A stretch of DNA of 64,000 bases. Source: Deuterostichococcus epilithicus (lineage: Eukaryota; Chlorophyta; Trebouxiophyceae; Prasiolales; Stichococcaceae). Below, piece by piece: positions 12,949 through 25,400 of the stretch. A program made the translations under genes and the position numbers. The DNA is taken from assembly GCA_033439295.1 (NCBI GenBank), contig JAVTLE010000011.1, positions 1,860,082-1,924,081 of the forward strand, in the 5' to 3' direction. Each line of letters opens with the position of its first letter. Positions within the stretch are counted from its first letter, which is position 1. The notes under the pieces were generated by a model that saw only the letters and a program-made list of their open reading frames with translations, was not told the DNA's origin and did not search any database.

Positions 12949-14192
12949 CAGCCATGCGGGAGTCGACTGGAAAGCAGCATTCAGGCAATGATCTGGACCT
13001 TCTGTCTGAATATCAAACCCTTACCTAGAACGCCGCATATCGCCGACGGCTTCAGCAGATCATGCAGCAGTTGCGACTGGTGCGAGCTCACGCGTGCGCT
13101 GAGTGTGAGCCCCAGCACACGCGTAAGCGACATCGTGCCAGCACTGTTGATCACGCGCGCCGCTTGACCGACCTTAAACGCTACGCTGTACTACAGCGTT
13201 ACAGCCTGTTCGAGTGTTTGAACACGAAAGGGCACTTCACACACCCGAGGCGAGATCACGAAGAAGCTGGTTTACTCATTTTCAATGCAGTACCGCCCTC
13301 AACCGGCAAGTTTTCACCCCCTTTCGAGACTCCGAACGCCAAGGGGTTAGGAAATTGCTGAGCGATAGGCAAAAGACACTATACCGTCCCCGGAAAAGAC
13401 ACTGCATCTCGACCTGCAGTCATAGCGCCGTCCATATTAACAGGAAGTACCGCGTGCCAGGTACGAGCTTCGAGTTGCACATCAAACCCGGCATCCGGGA
13501 ATGTACACTCGGCACCTGTTTGACATGGGCAGCGTGTCAGAAACTTTGGACGACCACGGACAAATAGGTAATGGACCGGACGTTCATCGCAGGGGATGGT
13601 GTAAACGGCCGGTGTGCCATTCCTCAGCTTGGTCGGAAGAAGAGCTGCACTGAAGCACTAGTCAGTCTTCATATTTGCGGCTGCAACCCGTGCAAGAGCG
13701 CAATGCTAGGTCTGGAAGATCACGGTTGCTGCTGCAGGTTCCGCCTTTACTACCTAGTATGTGCCGGCATTACTGACAGTAGGAGGAACCGTCTGCTTTC
13801 TTCAGGTTCCTAGCGCAGACGGTCAGCCAAAGCTGCTGGTGTCCCAGGGGAGCAGCGGGTGCTTCAAGCTCACATGCGCAACAAGCGAGTTGCCTTGATA
13901 ACGTGTACTGAAGCGCTGTGCAGCGGACATTGAGCCTCCAGCGTGACTTTTCGGACATGAGATTTTCACAAGTTCCTGGTGTCGCCGGTGTCGCCACCAA
14001 TCGTGTCATGATTCTTGCCGCCTCGACTTGCGCCCTCTCCCCGACAACACCGCCATGTCTGCCCTCGTTGCCGCCTCCAGTCCCGCAGCTGGCCCGCTGG
14101 CAGCGCTTGCCACTGGGGCCGTGCAGGGCTTTCGAACAGCCGCTGCAGCTGTCGGCCGGGAAGCGTGTCGACAGTAGCATATTGGCCGCGCT
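12949..14192. other. Intergenic: PTA promoter side and kinase C 3' flank
   Basis: About 1.2 kb, less GC-rich than the surrounding genes, with no supported exon on either strand. It must contain the promoter of PTA (minus) and the 3' UTR of kinase C (minus). The one notable element is a 17-bp dyad at 13183-13199, listed separately. Confidence 0.5.
13183..13199. promoter_or_regulatory. Near-perfect palindrome upstream of PTA
   Basis: ACGCTGTA and TACAGCGT flank a single C, giving an 8+1+8 perfect dyad. It lies about 235 bp upstream of the proposed PTA start codon on the promoter side. A dimeric transcription factor site is possible, but this is inference from position and symmetry only. Confidence 0.3.
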
Positions 14193-17100
14193 TCAGTGGT
14201 AGCCCTGGCGGCCATTGCCTGTCTCCAGCTCGAGATCATCCAGCAGGTCCTCCTGAATGCAGGAAGCAGGGCTGGTCAGCGAGAGGTACCACAGTCGCCC
14301 GGCTATCTGCCTGTTGACGGCCTGTTACAGCTCGACATCTCAAGCGACACATGTACGGCATGGTAGCGTCCTGGACTGTATCGCGTGCCAATGCTCACCC
14401 TCTTCGGCCAGGCAAGGCCTGACACCGCTGCGCAAACGTCCCAGGGTTGCGACTGGGCGCCCTCGACTCAGCAACACCACAATGCCATATGGACGCCTCG
14501 TTCCCCAGTCCAGGGGCCAGCAGCGCCACAGGTGCGTCCGCAAGGTCGCCAAACTGCTGGCACGAAGTGTTGCAGGGGCACACAGGCTATTCAGCACACA
14601 ACAGATAGGAAAGGAGTTGAAGAGAGCAAGAGACAGAAGGGCACCATCTCGTCCTGGTCCATGATCTCGTCGGCGAGCTCGTCGATGTCCTCGCCCTGGT
14701 TGGTCATGACAGGGACGCGCGCCTCCCGGGCGATGCGCCCAATCTCCTCTTCGGTCTGCATCGACGATGGCGGTCGCATCTGCAGCACCTGTGTGGCCCG
14801 GGAACGGCGGGTCAGCAGTCCGGCGGCTGCTGCTGCTGCATGGCGAGCCAGGGTGTGCGCTTTCCCAAGCCAACGCGGCGTTCAGCGCAGAGGATGCGTT
14901 TCCGCCGTGCAGCACCCAGGCAGGCGTCTCAACGGGCAGATGTAGGGCTCTTGAGCCTGCAAAGTGGGTACGGACCCTGTGATCATTTCGCTCCAGGCTG
15001 AATCTGCCGCACCACGACCTCTCTGACAGCAAGGCCGCGACTCCATCGCCGATGCTGCACCTGCCTCAGAAGGGAGCAGGGACAAGAGAAGGAGGCAGCG
15101 CTGCATCAGCACGGTCTGCCCGGTATGCGCACCTTCTCGTTGCACTGCAGCATGCCGGGCGGCAGGCCAACCGCAACCCATGGGTGCTGCAGCAGCTCCG
15201 CGACAGAGGGCCGCTCAGCCGGGTCTGACACCAGCACCGAGCGCAGCAGTCCTTCCAGCTCCGGGCTCAGCCCCTGCGGCGGCTCGTAGTTCACCTGCGC
15301 CGTGAGCAGAACATCGGATCCAACGTACGAAACTCCCAAAAGGTCCGTCCTCTGCCACAGCCCCCAGTACCAGTCATGTGCCTCATGTTCTCTTGCGGGT
15401 CAATGATGCACTGGTACAGTATGGGGTGCGAGTACAGTCGCAACACAGAGATGCAGCCCCAGGCTGCATGTGAAGCAGTCCAGTGCAGAAGGTGCAGCGC
15501 AAAACACGTGTGGGTGCTTGCGGACCTTCATGATCTTAGCGATCATGTTCTGCACGCCGTGCTTGCCGTGCGCCGCATCGGGGTCACCAAATGGGAACTT
15601 GCCTGCACAGCAGTCGATATTGTCAGCCCACGAGAGCCCAGAGGGTAGCCGAGCATCAGCAGCAGGCTCTCCCATTGCAACAAGCACATTGCTTGGCATG
15701 CAATCATATGAATGCTAAGCGGCAGCGCAAGTGCTGGTGCCGCCCCTAGAGGCAGCAGAACGCCGCCGTGTCCGTCCGAAGCACCGCAACAAAGCCTGTC
15801 CGAAGCACATTGACGCATCGCGGCAACATGCTGGTGGCACAAGGTGGTGGGCAGAGCGCGCACCGGTGACCATGATGTACAGCATGACGCCGCAGCACCA
15901 CACGTCGGAGCAGGAGCCGTCAAAAAAGTTGTGCATCAGCGCCTCCGGCGCGGTGTATGCCAGCGTGCCCAGCGCGCTTTTCGGGTCGCTGTTCACCTGT
16001 GGGGCCGCGGGATGGATAATGCTCAGCGCTGTGCATCAAGCAGGGCGTTCACACCCTGCTGCAAGCACGATGGCGGCGTGAAGCTTCCATGCCCTGCTGT
16101 GCCTGCCCACCCTGCCAGCTTGTGTCAAACAACGGTGGGTCAAGGTGACATGCCTGGCGCATGGGGGCCACATGCGCAACAAGCCAGACAGCTGGTGCGG
16201 AACAAGAAAACTCAGAGGGAGGACGTAGATTGCAAGGGAAGTGGCCGGCAAACAGGCACCTGCTCGGTCTTCGAGTACTCAAAATCCGACATTTTCAGCG
16301 CGGAGCGCGGGCTGTCCGATGCCAGCATCAGGTTGTGCAGGCGCACCTGCAGGAGGGGTGAGACAAAGCGCTGAAGGTGCGTCACGCAGCGCGGAGTTGC
16401 AAGTCACAGGCAGTGGGCCGCAGCAGAGCCGCTGAGAGCAGATCGAGGTCGCAGACGGGGTCGGTGCACTTCGTCTGACGGTCTGCAGCTTGACCCTGTG
16501 GCGGGTATGCATGCCAATCGGAGCTACAAGATGCACACCTCCCGATTCTTCAGGCCAAGGCGGTGGTAGAAGTCAAACACCAGCACCAGTTGCTGGAAGA
16601 ACCACCTGCGCGGGGGGAGCCAGCAGGTCCGGTGAGCCACCAGGTGCGCCACCAGCTTGGTGCAGCACCAGCAGATGAGCGAAGCACGGCACCATCTGCT
16701 GGGTTGGGAGGCCACTGACCAACGCAGTCTGCCGTGCAGACAGGAAGCATCGCTTGAGCCAGGGCCAGAGACATCACAGGAACGGGACGGCTGCCGCCGC
16801 CAGCGCCAGCCAGGGTACTGGGGCGCTGGGGACACCACCAAGCGTGTGGGGCCCACGCACCTTGCGACAGGCTCAGGCAGCGGCGCGTGCTTGGCCAGGT
16901 AGGTGGGCATGTTGGAGCCTTTCATGTACTCCATGACGACCGCCAGATGGTGCATCGTGAGAAACACCTCCTTCAGCTGCACGATGTTGGGATGCGCGTG
17001 GCACCTGCGGCAGAGAAAGAGGGTCGAGGTGCATCAAACTGCCTGGCACTGACACAGCATTGACACCACGGCAGCGGGGACGCATGCCTGACGACCAGAG

Positions 17101-17571
17101 GTTGATGCTACCTACAGTAGACTCTGTAGACTCTGTTGTTTGGGTCTGACGGCACTCAGGGCGTGCTTAGGGAATGCCGCAGGGCATCCGTGTGAAGTAC
17201 GCAGCTCAGCACATCGAGACACGAAAAGCTCACATTGCTGCTCCGAATGTGCTGTTTTGCACTGCGTGAAACATGTTCAGGACAGCTTTCCCATGTCAGC
17301 GGAACGGGCATGCGCAGGAAGCGTTGCACCTTCTGTGCGCGAGAAGCTCCCGCTCCAGGTTTTTGGTGACGCCCGGGCCTCGCTCCAGCAGCTTTATGAC
17401 CACGTAGGCGTTGGTCCGCCTGTCCGTGGCCAGCTGCAGGCTGCCGGCTGCGCCTCGGCTGAGGCACTTGACCGGCATGTAGTGCGGGTGGCCATACAGC
17501 GGGTTGGTCTCCGACAGCGAGTCGTCGCTGCCGCCGCCATCGCGGCCCGACATAATTCCCGTCGCTGACAT
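14193..17571 (-). CDS. SnRK2-like kinase C with degenerate catalytic motifs (probable pseudokinase)
   Basis: Nine exons join in frame to 371 residues: 17330-17571, 16861-17004, 16539-16605, 16260-16346, 15864-15996, 15526-15602, 15133-15294, 14645-14788, 14193-14252. The overall fold is SnRK2-like: NPLYGHPHY before the loop, VVIK lysine, HPNIVQL, VVMEYMKGS, SDVWCCGVMLY, LQHPW, then a SnRK2-box-like tail (QTEEEIGRIAREARVP) and an acidic end (DELADEIMDQDEM, EDLLDDLELE). Key positions are changed. The catalytic loop reads HRLGLKNRE then VRLHN, so the catalytic Asp is Glu and the following Lys is Arg. The DFG motif reads DFE. The loop is RGAAGSLQLA and the activation segment is LAYTAPE instead of GTPEYMAPE. 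The ATP-anchoring lysine is kept. It could still bind ATP and act as a scaffold or regulator of its active paralogues. An extra optional exon at 14470-14553 was considered but breaks phase. The start at 17571 is an ATG shortly before the conserved region. Confidence 0.87.
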
Positions 17572-19440
17572 GGCCGGATGCCGTGTGAGACAGGCCGCGC
17601 TGAGGGCTGTCGCAGACGCACAGGTGGCGCCTGCAGGCGTGCCACTGCCGCTGCCGGGCTGCGGGCGATGGCGTGCGCGGCGGGCGCAGCAGGGAGGCCG
17701 CCGCTTGCAGGATGCTGCCGCCTACAGGAGCCCCGCACTCGGCCGAGAATTGTTTAATAAGCGGTCGCTGGTGCGTCTGGCGCCGTAAGCGCACGGAACC
17801 CTGCGCTGCCTGCAGGCCCCGCTGCCGCCGCAGCGGTTGCTAGTCCTGCGTCACATTGGCACCATTGCATCACGGCTCAGGACGAGGTGATCGCTACAGG
17901 TGGTGTGCACGGGATGTTGCGATCATGGGCCAGAGGTTGCGAGATGAGCTCGCGGCACAAGCCAGCAGTTGCACCCTGCTGCACTGCCTTTGAAGTGCAC
18001 GTCACGGTTCTGGACTCGCATGTGAGACATGTACAGGCTTTCTACAACCCAAGAACGAAGGTTCAGTCGGCTGGAACACATGCTGTGCAGAGGCGCGGCC
18101 GGCAGTCACCGGTGTAGTCAGGCTGAGCTAGCTGATCCTTGAGGCTAGCGGGTCCGGGAAATAGGCAGGCGGCATCGGGGAGGCTGGTGCGACGCTGGCC
18201 ACTGGGCAACGGAGTTGACAAAAACCAAACGCTCTCCGGCGACCTTAAATGTATGTGTGCCAGGCGCAGGCCCCAATTTAGCCTGCCGGAGCCCGGCTTG
18301 GGCAGGTACCGACCCGCTACCCCAGGCTGAAGAAGTGACCGAGCATGACGGGGTGACACCACATCATGGCCAGGCAGGAGCAATCGACCGGCTGCGACTG
18401 CTGGGCCAACGATGGCACGCCACTGCGCGGAGCTGTGTTACGCGTAACCTCCCAGCCACGAACTGCTCTTGCGCAAGTGCAGTACGGTGATGGAGCGCCG
18501 GCACTGAGGCTGCGTGCGGTGTCCCACACAGCTGTGGGACAGTGGTATAAAGATGTATTAAGGCGGCCTGCTCCTGCCGCCTGGGCTGGAAAAACTGTAT
18601 TGCTCATAAAGATGACAAGGTGCCTTAGAAAGCGCACCCGCTGTGCCCTCCCGCCCGCGTCCCGCCGGCAACGGCTCGCGATCCAGGCGGCCGTGTCAGC
18701 TGGTTTGCCGCTGGTGCCCGTCAGCCGCTGCAGCTTCCAGTGTGTCCTTCGCTGACTGATTGGTCACCAGCGACGCCCCCGCCCCCGCAGAGCTGGGACG
18801 CTCGGGCGTGCGATGCCAGCTACTATGTAGTGCACCTGGACGTCTGTGCCACGGCGGAGCTGCACGCGTCTTGTTCTTTACAATTCTGTGCGCGTTGCGC
18901 GTTGGCCTTACTTACCCACCGACCCTAGACTTCCAAGACCCTACAAAGTACCAAGTACAACTCTCGGACCCTGCTCGGGTCCCCGCTCAATCCCCACATC
19001 CTCAGCAGGCAGCAGCAAGATGTTGCGTAGCCCAACGTCTGGAATAGGCTGTGCAGTGAACTTAATACTTCCTGCCTTGCATCTACCGCGTGCTCAGGCT
19101 ACTCGGTGGGCGCCTCTGGCTGGTCTGCACCGTCTGGCTTACCACTGCGAGCCACTCGCACGATCAGGCTGGCGTGCTGTTGCTGTTCCCTCAGATACAA
19201 CGACCGTCAACCAAGGTGGGCTAACCTCAAGAGGCGTCCACAAGGCTAAGATCAATTTTGGTCACATGCGAAGACTTCTGACAGACTCTTGCGGATGCTA
19301 CGGCCAAGTGTCTCCATGAGCAGTACTCTCATACGCTAAGCGACTCTGGTGCGTGCGACGCGCAGGTGGCGGATGGCCGACGCCGTCGTCACCGCATCAT
19401 TGTGACGCGGCGGCGCACTGATCTAGCATAGGCGCCCGGC
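17572..19440. other. Divergent intergenic region between kinase C and the nucleotidyltransferase
   Basis: About 1.9 kb separating two divergently transcribed genes, so it should carry both promoters. A TATAAAG element occurs on the plus strand near 18546, but it is about 0.9 kb from the next ATG and is not convincing as the core promoter. Open frames here have no family similarity I can see and look like GC-rich noise. Confidence 0.5.
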
Positions 19441-22400
19441 ATGGTGCAGCAGAAGGCAGCAGCCGCCGGCTCTGTTGCGGCCGGCGGCGTCCACGAGGTG
19501 CTTGCGGCGGCGGCGACGGCAGTGGCACGTGCCAAGGCGGTCGCCGCCAGCCTGCCGCAGATGTCGCAGAATACTGCAGCACTGCCCGGGCCTGGCGACA
19601 AGCACACGGCGGCAAACAACCCGGGCGCAAGCCGGCGGGCTGTCAATGGCATTCTGGCAGATCTGAAGATCGCTGGCGTGTCCGCCGCGGAGAGCACGCC
19701 AGTGGCGGGTGACGGATCTGCCGCTGCTGCTGCCGCCGACGGCGCCGCCAGTGGAAGGCAGCGGGGCGGCAGGAAGCCGAAGGGCGGCAGGAAGCGTGGT
19801 GGCCGCCGGCGGGACGACTCGGACTCGTCTGAGGAGGGAGATTCGGAGCTCGGCTTGGTGGCCATGGACGCGGCGATGCTGTGTCGGGAGGCCCTAAAGC
19901 GGCTGTACCAGGAGGCGCGGTGGGAAGCGGGCGCGCTCGCCGGCCTCAACCAGGCTCTTGCCGGCGTCGTGCAGGCAGGTCCTCATAGTGCTTTGGGCCG
20001 GGACCCTGTAAGGACCCGTTGCGGCTTGGCGGCTGTGGCTTGGGCAAGAGCCCAGTGGTGCATCTTGCCTGTTCAAGCATGCATCGTGCTTGTGCAGGCC
20101 TGCCAGCACATGCAACGAGCAGCGAGCATTTGCAAGCCAGAGTACTGCAAAGGCACAATACCTTCGTGTTTGCACAATAGAACCCAGACGGCATTGCACA
20201 TGGCGACGCTGACCTGCACTGGCTGCTGGGCTGGCCGATCATGCGGTTGTCGCAGATGTCGCCGCCGGCAAAAGCACCGCTGCCTGCTGTTGCCAGGCGC
20301 GAGCAACGCCGGCACACGGAGGAAGTCGAGTTGGAGAAGCTTCGCTCGAACTGGGGTCGCGCTGCAGGCGCCAGCAACCATCTCGGGGACTGCAATTCAA
20401 GATGTCTGCTCCTGCAGAGGGAATCGCCATCACCGGCGGACGCCGCGCTGCGCGTCGACCTGCTGCGGCGGCTGGGCGACCTCATCCGGCCCGACGTGCT
20501 CGGCTTTTCCGGACTGAGCGTCAGGTGCTGCCCCTCGTGGCAAGGCCTCAGCCTCTGGCACAGGGTCTGCTGGCAGGCAGGAAGTTTGCGTCGCAACCAT
20601 GGAGAACCGGCATCATCACTGACATTCGTGAAACTAAACATTGCTCGACAGTAAATCCTTTCGAATGACAGGCCCTACGGCTCCTTCGTCAGTGGGCTGT
20701 ACTCCCCCAAGGGCGACTTGGATGTCGCCATTGAGGGGGAGCTTGACTACGGGTGCGATTTTGCTGTACCTCAAGAAAACCTCCAAGCCCTACCTCAGTC
20801 TCGTCAACTGTACTGAAAACATGGCACTGTGCTCAAAACTGTCCTCGAATGGTCTTCGCATTGACAGCGGCCATCTGCCGGTGGCGGTTGGTGCTCGCTG
20901 CATCATGTCGTCTATCGCATGGGTGGCGCGGCACAGGGCGGCCTGTCTTTGCAAGGGCGCACGTGAACGAGAGTACGACGCCTCCTCTACAGGAAGCCTC
21001 TCGTGTGTTTTGATGTACTGACTGGTGTGAGCTGACATGCAGGGTTGGGCGCCCGTGTGTGCCCATTCATCAAACATCGACGCAGATGCGTGCTGACCTG
21101 CTGCGGGTGTGCAGCCTTGCTGCCTCAAGCTTCTCAAAGCGCTACGCCAGCAAGCGCTCCCTCGTGCTTGACTGTCTGGTTGATGAACCGTGCCATGCTC
21201 TCACGCCTGGGTGGCCCACTCTCACTGGCTTTACGCGAGACCTCGGAACCGTCATCCGACTGACGGAACGGTGTGCATGCTTGCTTCCCGCAGGCGGTGA
21301 TGAAGCTGCTGCGGCGCCACAATGCCAGCCGCGGCTATGTCGAGACAATTCTGCATGCGCGTGTGCCCATCATCAAATTCCTGGATGGCCCCACTGGTGC
21401 GCCTGTCCTAAGCCCTAAATGCCACTACCTGCATCGCCGCTGCCCGCCCGTTTGCCTTCTCCTGTGAGTGACACAGCAGTGCCTGACTCGGTCTCGATGG
21501 CCGTCGGCATGGGTTATCGATGAGCGTGTGTGAAGGTGCTGCCCAGCTTGTGTCGCCTCGTGCCGACTTGTGCAACTGTGTGGCGCAGGCCTGTCATGCG
21601 ACATGAGCGTCTCAGGCGCCGGGGCCGCCTTCAAGTGCCGCGTGCTGGGCCTTCTGTGCAGGGTGCGCACTGGCAGCCCGTACCCGTCACTCATCAATGA
21701 GCGGGGACGGCGTCGATCGCGCCTGCCACTGCTCTTTACAGCCCTGCCTCCACACAGCTGTGACTGCCAGTTGGCCGCAGATGCATGGCAGGTCGCATCC
21801 CAAAGGCGCTGGATCAGACATGACGGGGGCTCAATGCCACGCCGCAGATCGATGAGCGCATGGCAATGCTGGTGCGGCTGGTCAAGGCATGGGCAGGGGC
21901 GCGAGGCCTGAACGATGCATCCAATGGCACCTTCAACTCCTACGCCCTCACCCTGCTGGTGCCGCCCTCCTGCGGCCTGCACATGCTCCCTCTGTGTCGT
22001 CTGCTTGCTAGAGGTGTTCACAGAAGGAAGGAGGTACAGGAAAGTCTGGAACTCCTTTTTTTGATGACGGCTCCTTGGAAACAACACGCGCGGGCAGCAC
22101 ACACCTCGCGACAGCTCCGGTTGTGGCGCACGGCTTCAAGCCAGCGTGTGCCAGGCTGCTTGCCGTCATGCCCCGCAGGGTGCAGCTACCATACCGGTGC
22201 CGGTGCCGCCAACACAGCCATTCCTCCAAAGGCTTGTTTGCCTCGTTTACATAAAAATAAACTCAAAACTTTGTCATGCCACGCCCTCAGGCGGTGGGGC
22301 ACCTGCAGATGGCGAGACCGCCCATCCTGCCGCCGATCTGCCAGCTGTTTGGCGTGGACCGCGATGCGCCGCCGGAGGCACGGCCTCTGCACGCGCACCG

Positions 22401-25400
22401 GGAGCCCGACGCCAGCCTGCTGCAGGTCAGAGACATCACAGGACACGGCTGTCTGCGCACCTGCCACTGCAGGCGACAGGCGGCAGGCAGCTCACGGCCG
22501 AGGCGGCAGGCATGGCAAATGCTTGCTGCAGGATGCGCACGGTCTTGATGCTGATCTAGTGCCGCAGCGGAAGCGGGCCTGCTGCGCTGCCTGCTGAGTG
22601 CGGCTGCTACCTCGGCAGCAGGTCCTTCTCGTAGGTCAAATTTTAGGTACATGAGTCGAGCTGACTATAAGTCATGCGGTAGAGTCTGACGCTGTGTAGG
22701 GCGCCGAGCGTGTGGCATCGCAGCTCAAATCGGCGGGCTTCGGCCGCGGCAATGGTGCGGAGCCGGCGCAGCTGCTGGCGGGCTTCTTCGCGCAGACCGC
22801 CGCCATCATGGCCGCATGGGAGGCTGGCACAAAGCGCTACAGGTGCGCGCCCGCATTGTGCACCATCCTGCACTTGCCGTGGCCGTAGTCCGCCGGCCAC
22901 CCTGGAGCCGGCGCACCCTCAGGACTGCTGCTAACAACCCCAAACGAAGGCGTCCAAACACAGCGTGCTTTGGGCGGACTCGCTGCAACCTGATGTGATG
23001 AATGCCTGGACTGGCCGCGCCAGCCGTGGCCCAGGCATGCCAGCAAAGGCCTTGAGGGTTTTCTACCCTGCCAGCACAGCAGACCATCGCTGGACTTTCG
23101 GTGCTTGATCCCACCATGCGCCTGTGGCGATGAGCTGGGCAGGCCTTTCGTCATTCGTTGCTGTTGCCTCGGCTCGGGATCCCGATGCCGACTTGGAGGC
23201 ACGGTGAGCCGCCATGCAGGCATGGTGAGCTGCCAAAGTGCCGCACAACCCTTGAACTGCTCTACGCACTTCCCCCCAGGCGCCTGCGGCTGGACACTTG
23301 GGTGGGCTGCTGGTCGGAGGCGCCCTGGCAGAAGGCATACGTCGCCGGTGTGGAGGACCCTTTCGACTCCACCGACAACCCGGGGCGCACCATTATGCTA
23401 GTCACCATCCCCCGAGTCGCCGCGGAGTTCCGCCGCGCCGCCGACGCCATGCACGACCTCCGCCACGGCGATGGTGGGCACCATAATGGTGCCCCCTCCT
23501 CTGCCCGCCGACACTGTGTGCCGTAGAGCAGCAAGCAGTCCACGAGTGGTCTTGCCGCAGAGACGCTGGCGGCCCTGTGACATCCTGGGCCTGTTCCCTG
23601 CTGACACGGCGGCGTGTTCGTCGAAGGCGCACCGCTGGCCTGTGTGCTGACCTCCTCCATTGCATGGGACGGCTCACGGCTGCATCACTGAAAGTGGAGA
23701 GAGTGGAGAGCAATCTCTGCACAGAGGCGGCCAGGTCGACTGCGCTGCGCTTGCGACGCAGTGCAATGTTCTCAACTTTTCGATTGCACTTTTGGCGCAA
23801 TGTTTCTCTGAACTCCCATCTGGAGCCCTCGCAGACGTGGAAGCGGTGCTGGCGGCGCTGCTGACGCCAGCGGAGGAGGTGCCGATGGGGCCGCACGCGC
23901 AGCGGGAGCGGGAGCGGGCCGAGCAGCGAGCGGCGGCGCGCGGCATCCCCATCCGCCCCGGCTTGCGGGGCAGCGCGGGTCAGTCGCGATGTTGCGACCC
24001 CGTTGTTGGCCTGTTCCAACGGCGGCTTGCGCGGCCGCGTGTCTCGAGGAGCAAGTGGGCGGGGGGAAATCAGACGGTCAAGCACCCTAAGTGGCCGCTG
24101 GATGCAGCCCTCCTACGTGGCTCCTGTGGATCGCAGGCCAGATCAATGGTTCTGGCGACAGCTCGTGGAGGCGTGGCTTGCCGGCTGCGGACTCGCCCGG
24201 CATGCACCTGCCAGCCGGCAACAGCAGCGGCGGTAACGGCAGCGGCCGGCGCGACAGCGCCATGGTTGCAGACTTGGACCGGTGGATGGCACCGATCGGG
24301 CCGCAGCAACCTCCGCAGCAGCCGCCGCAGTGGCAAGCACCATCGGCGGCAACCGGTAACGCAGCAGAGGCGCGAGCCGCAAGCCGCGGTGGGGTGCCAG
24401 AGCTCATCAACGACCCGTGGAGCGGGCAGGATGTGCCCGGGCCCCGGCCTGAGCCGCCGGCGGCAGCCGGCCGGTGGGCTGCTGACGGAGCCATATCGGC
24501 GCCCGACGCCGCGCCGCATGCTGCCGGGCGGCAGAGCTCGGCAGCTGCGGATCTCGCGCTGGTGCTGGGCCCAACAGTGGCCCGCGCGGCGGGCCTGCCG
24601 GTTGTGCAAGGGGGCGTCGACGCGAGTGAGCCACCCGGTGAGCGACTAGGCGACCCGCAGGAGCGGCGCTCGGCGCCGGCGGTGGCGGCAGTCGCCCGCA
24701 GCGCACCACCCGGCTTCGCCGTCCGCAGCTTCAGTGGCGGCCCTGGGCTGGGGCATGCTGGCCCCGTCCGCAGGTACCAGCCGCAGCAGCAGCCGCAGCC
24801 GCAGCAGCAGGCGCCTGAGACAGGGCTGATCCCTGCTCCGCAGCGGCGAACGGCATACGATCCCTTTGCAGCGACGCCGCCGTCGTCGCGGCCGCTGTGG
24901 GATCCAAAGGCGCCGCAGCCGCCACAGCGGCATCAGCAGCACCAGCCGCCGCCAGGCTTCGATCAGCAGCAGGGGGCAGCGCAGGCCACCCAGCCGGCCC
25001 AGGGAGTCGGCCATTCCTCCTCCAGTGTGAGCGGCCTGCCAGGGTTTAGCGCGCCCCCTGGCATCAGTCAGTTCTCGAATCGCACCGGTGAGCCGGCGGC
25101 CATGCCGCGCGCCGACGCAGGGCAGGGACACAGCGGCGGCGGCTCGCCGCTGCACCCCTTCGCCCGGCAGCAACCTCACGTACGGGAGGTGCAGCCCCTG
25201 CCGCCGCAGCCGCCGGCAGCACAGGGGCCACAGCAGGCGCCGCAGCAGCGGCACTCCCACCTTCAGCAGCACCCAGGCCCTCCGCAGCAGTCGGCCCGGT
25301 CCGCGCCGCATGCAGCTCAGCAGCCGGCGCAGCCATCACAGCATGCGGCATCGGCGCTTCATCTGGGAGACGCACGCTCTAGCGAGCGACATGCCACCTC

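Noticed and set aside
14395-14583. Extra exon of kinase C (FGDLADAPVALLAPG...)
   Set aside because: It has an acceptor but no donor in the phase needed; joining 14645 directly to 14252 keeps the frame and gives a normal acidic SnRK2-type end.
17572-19440. Additional gene in the spacer before the nucleotidyltransferase
   Set aside because: Several open frames exist, but none has family-like text or consistent splice phases.
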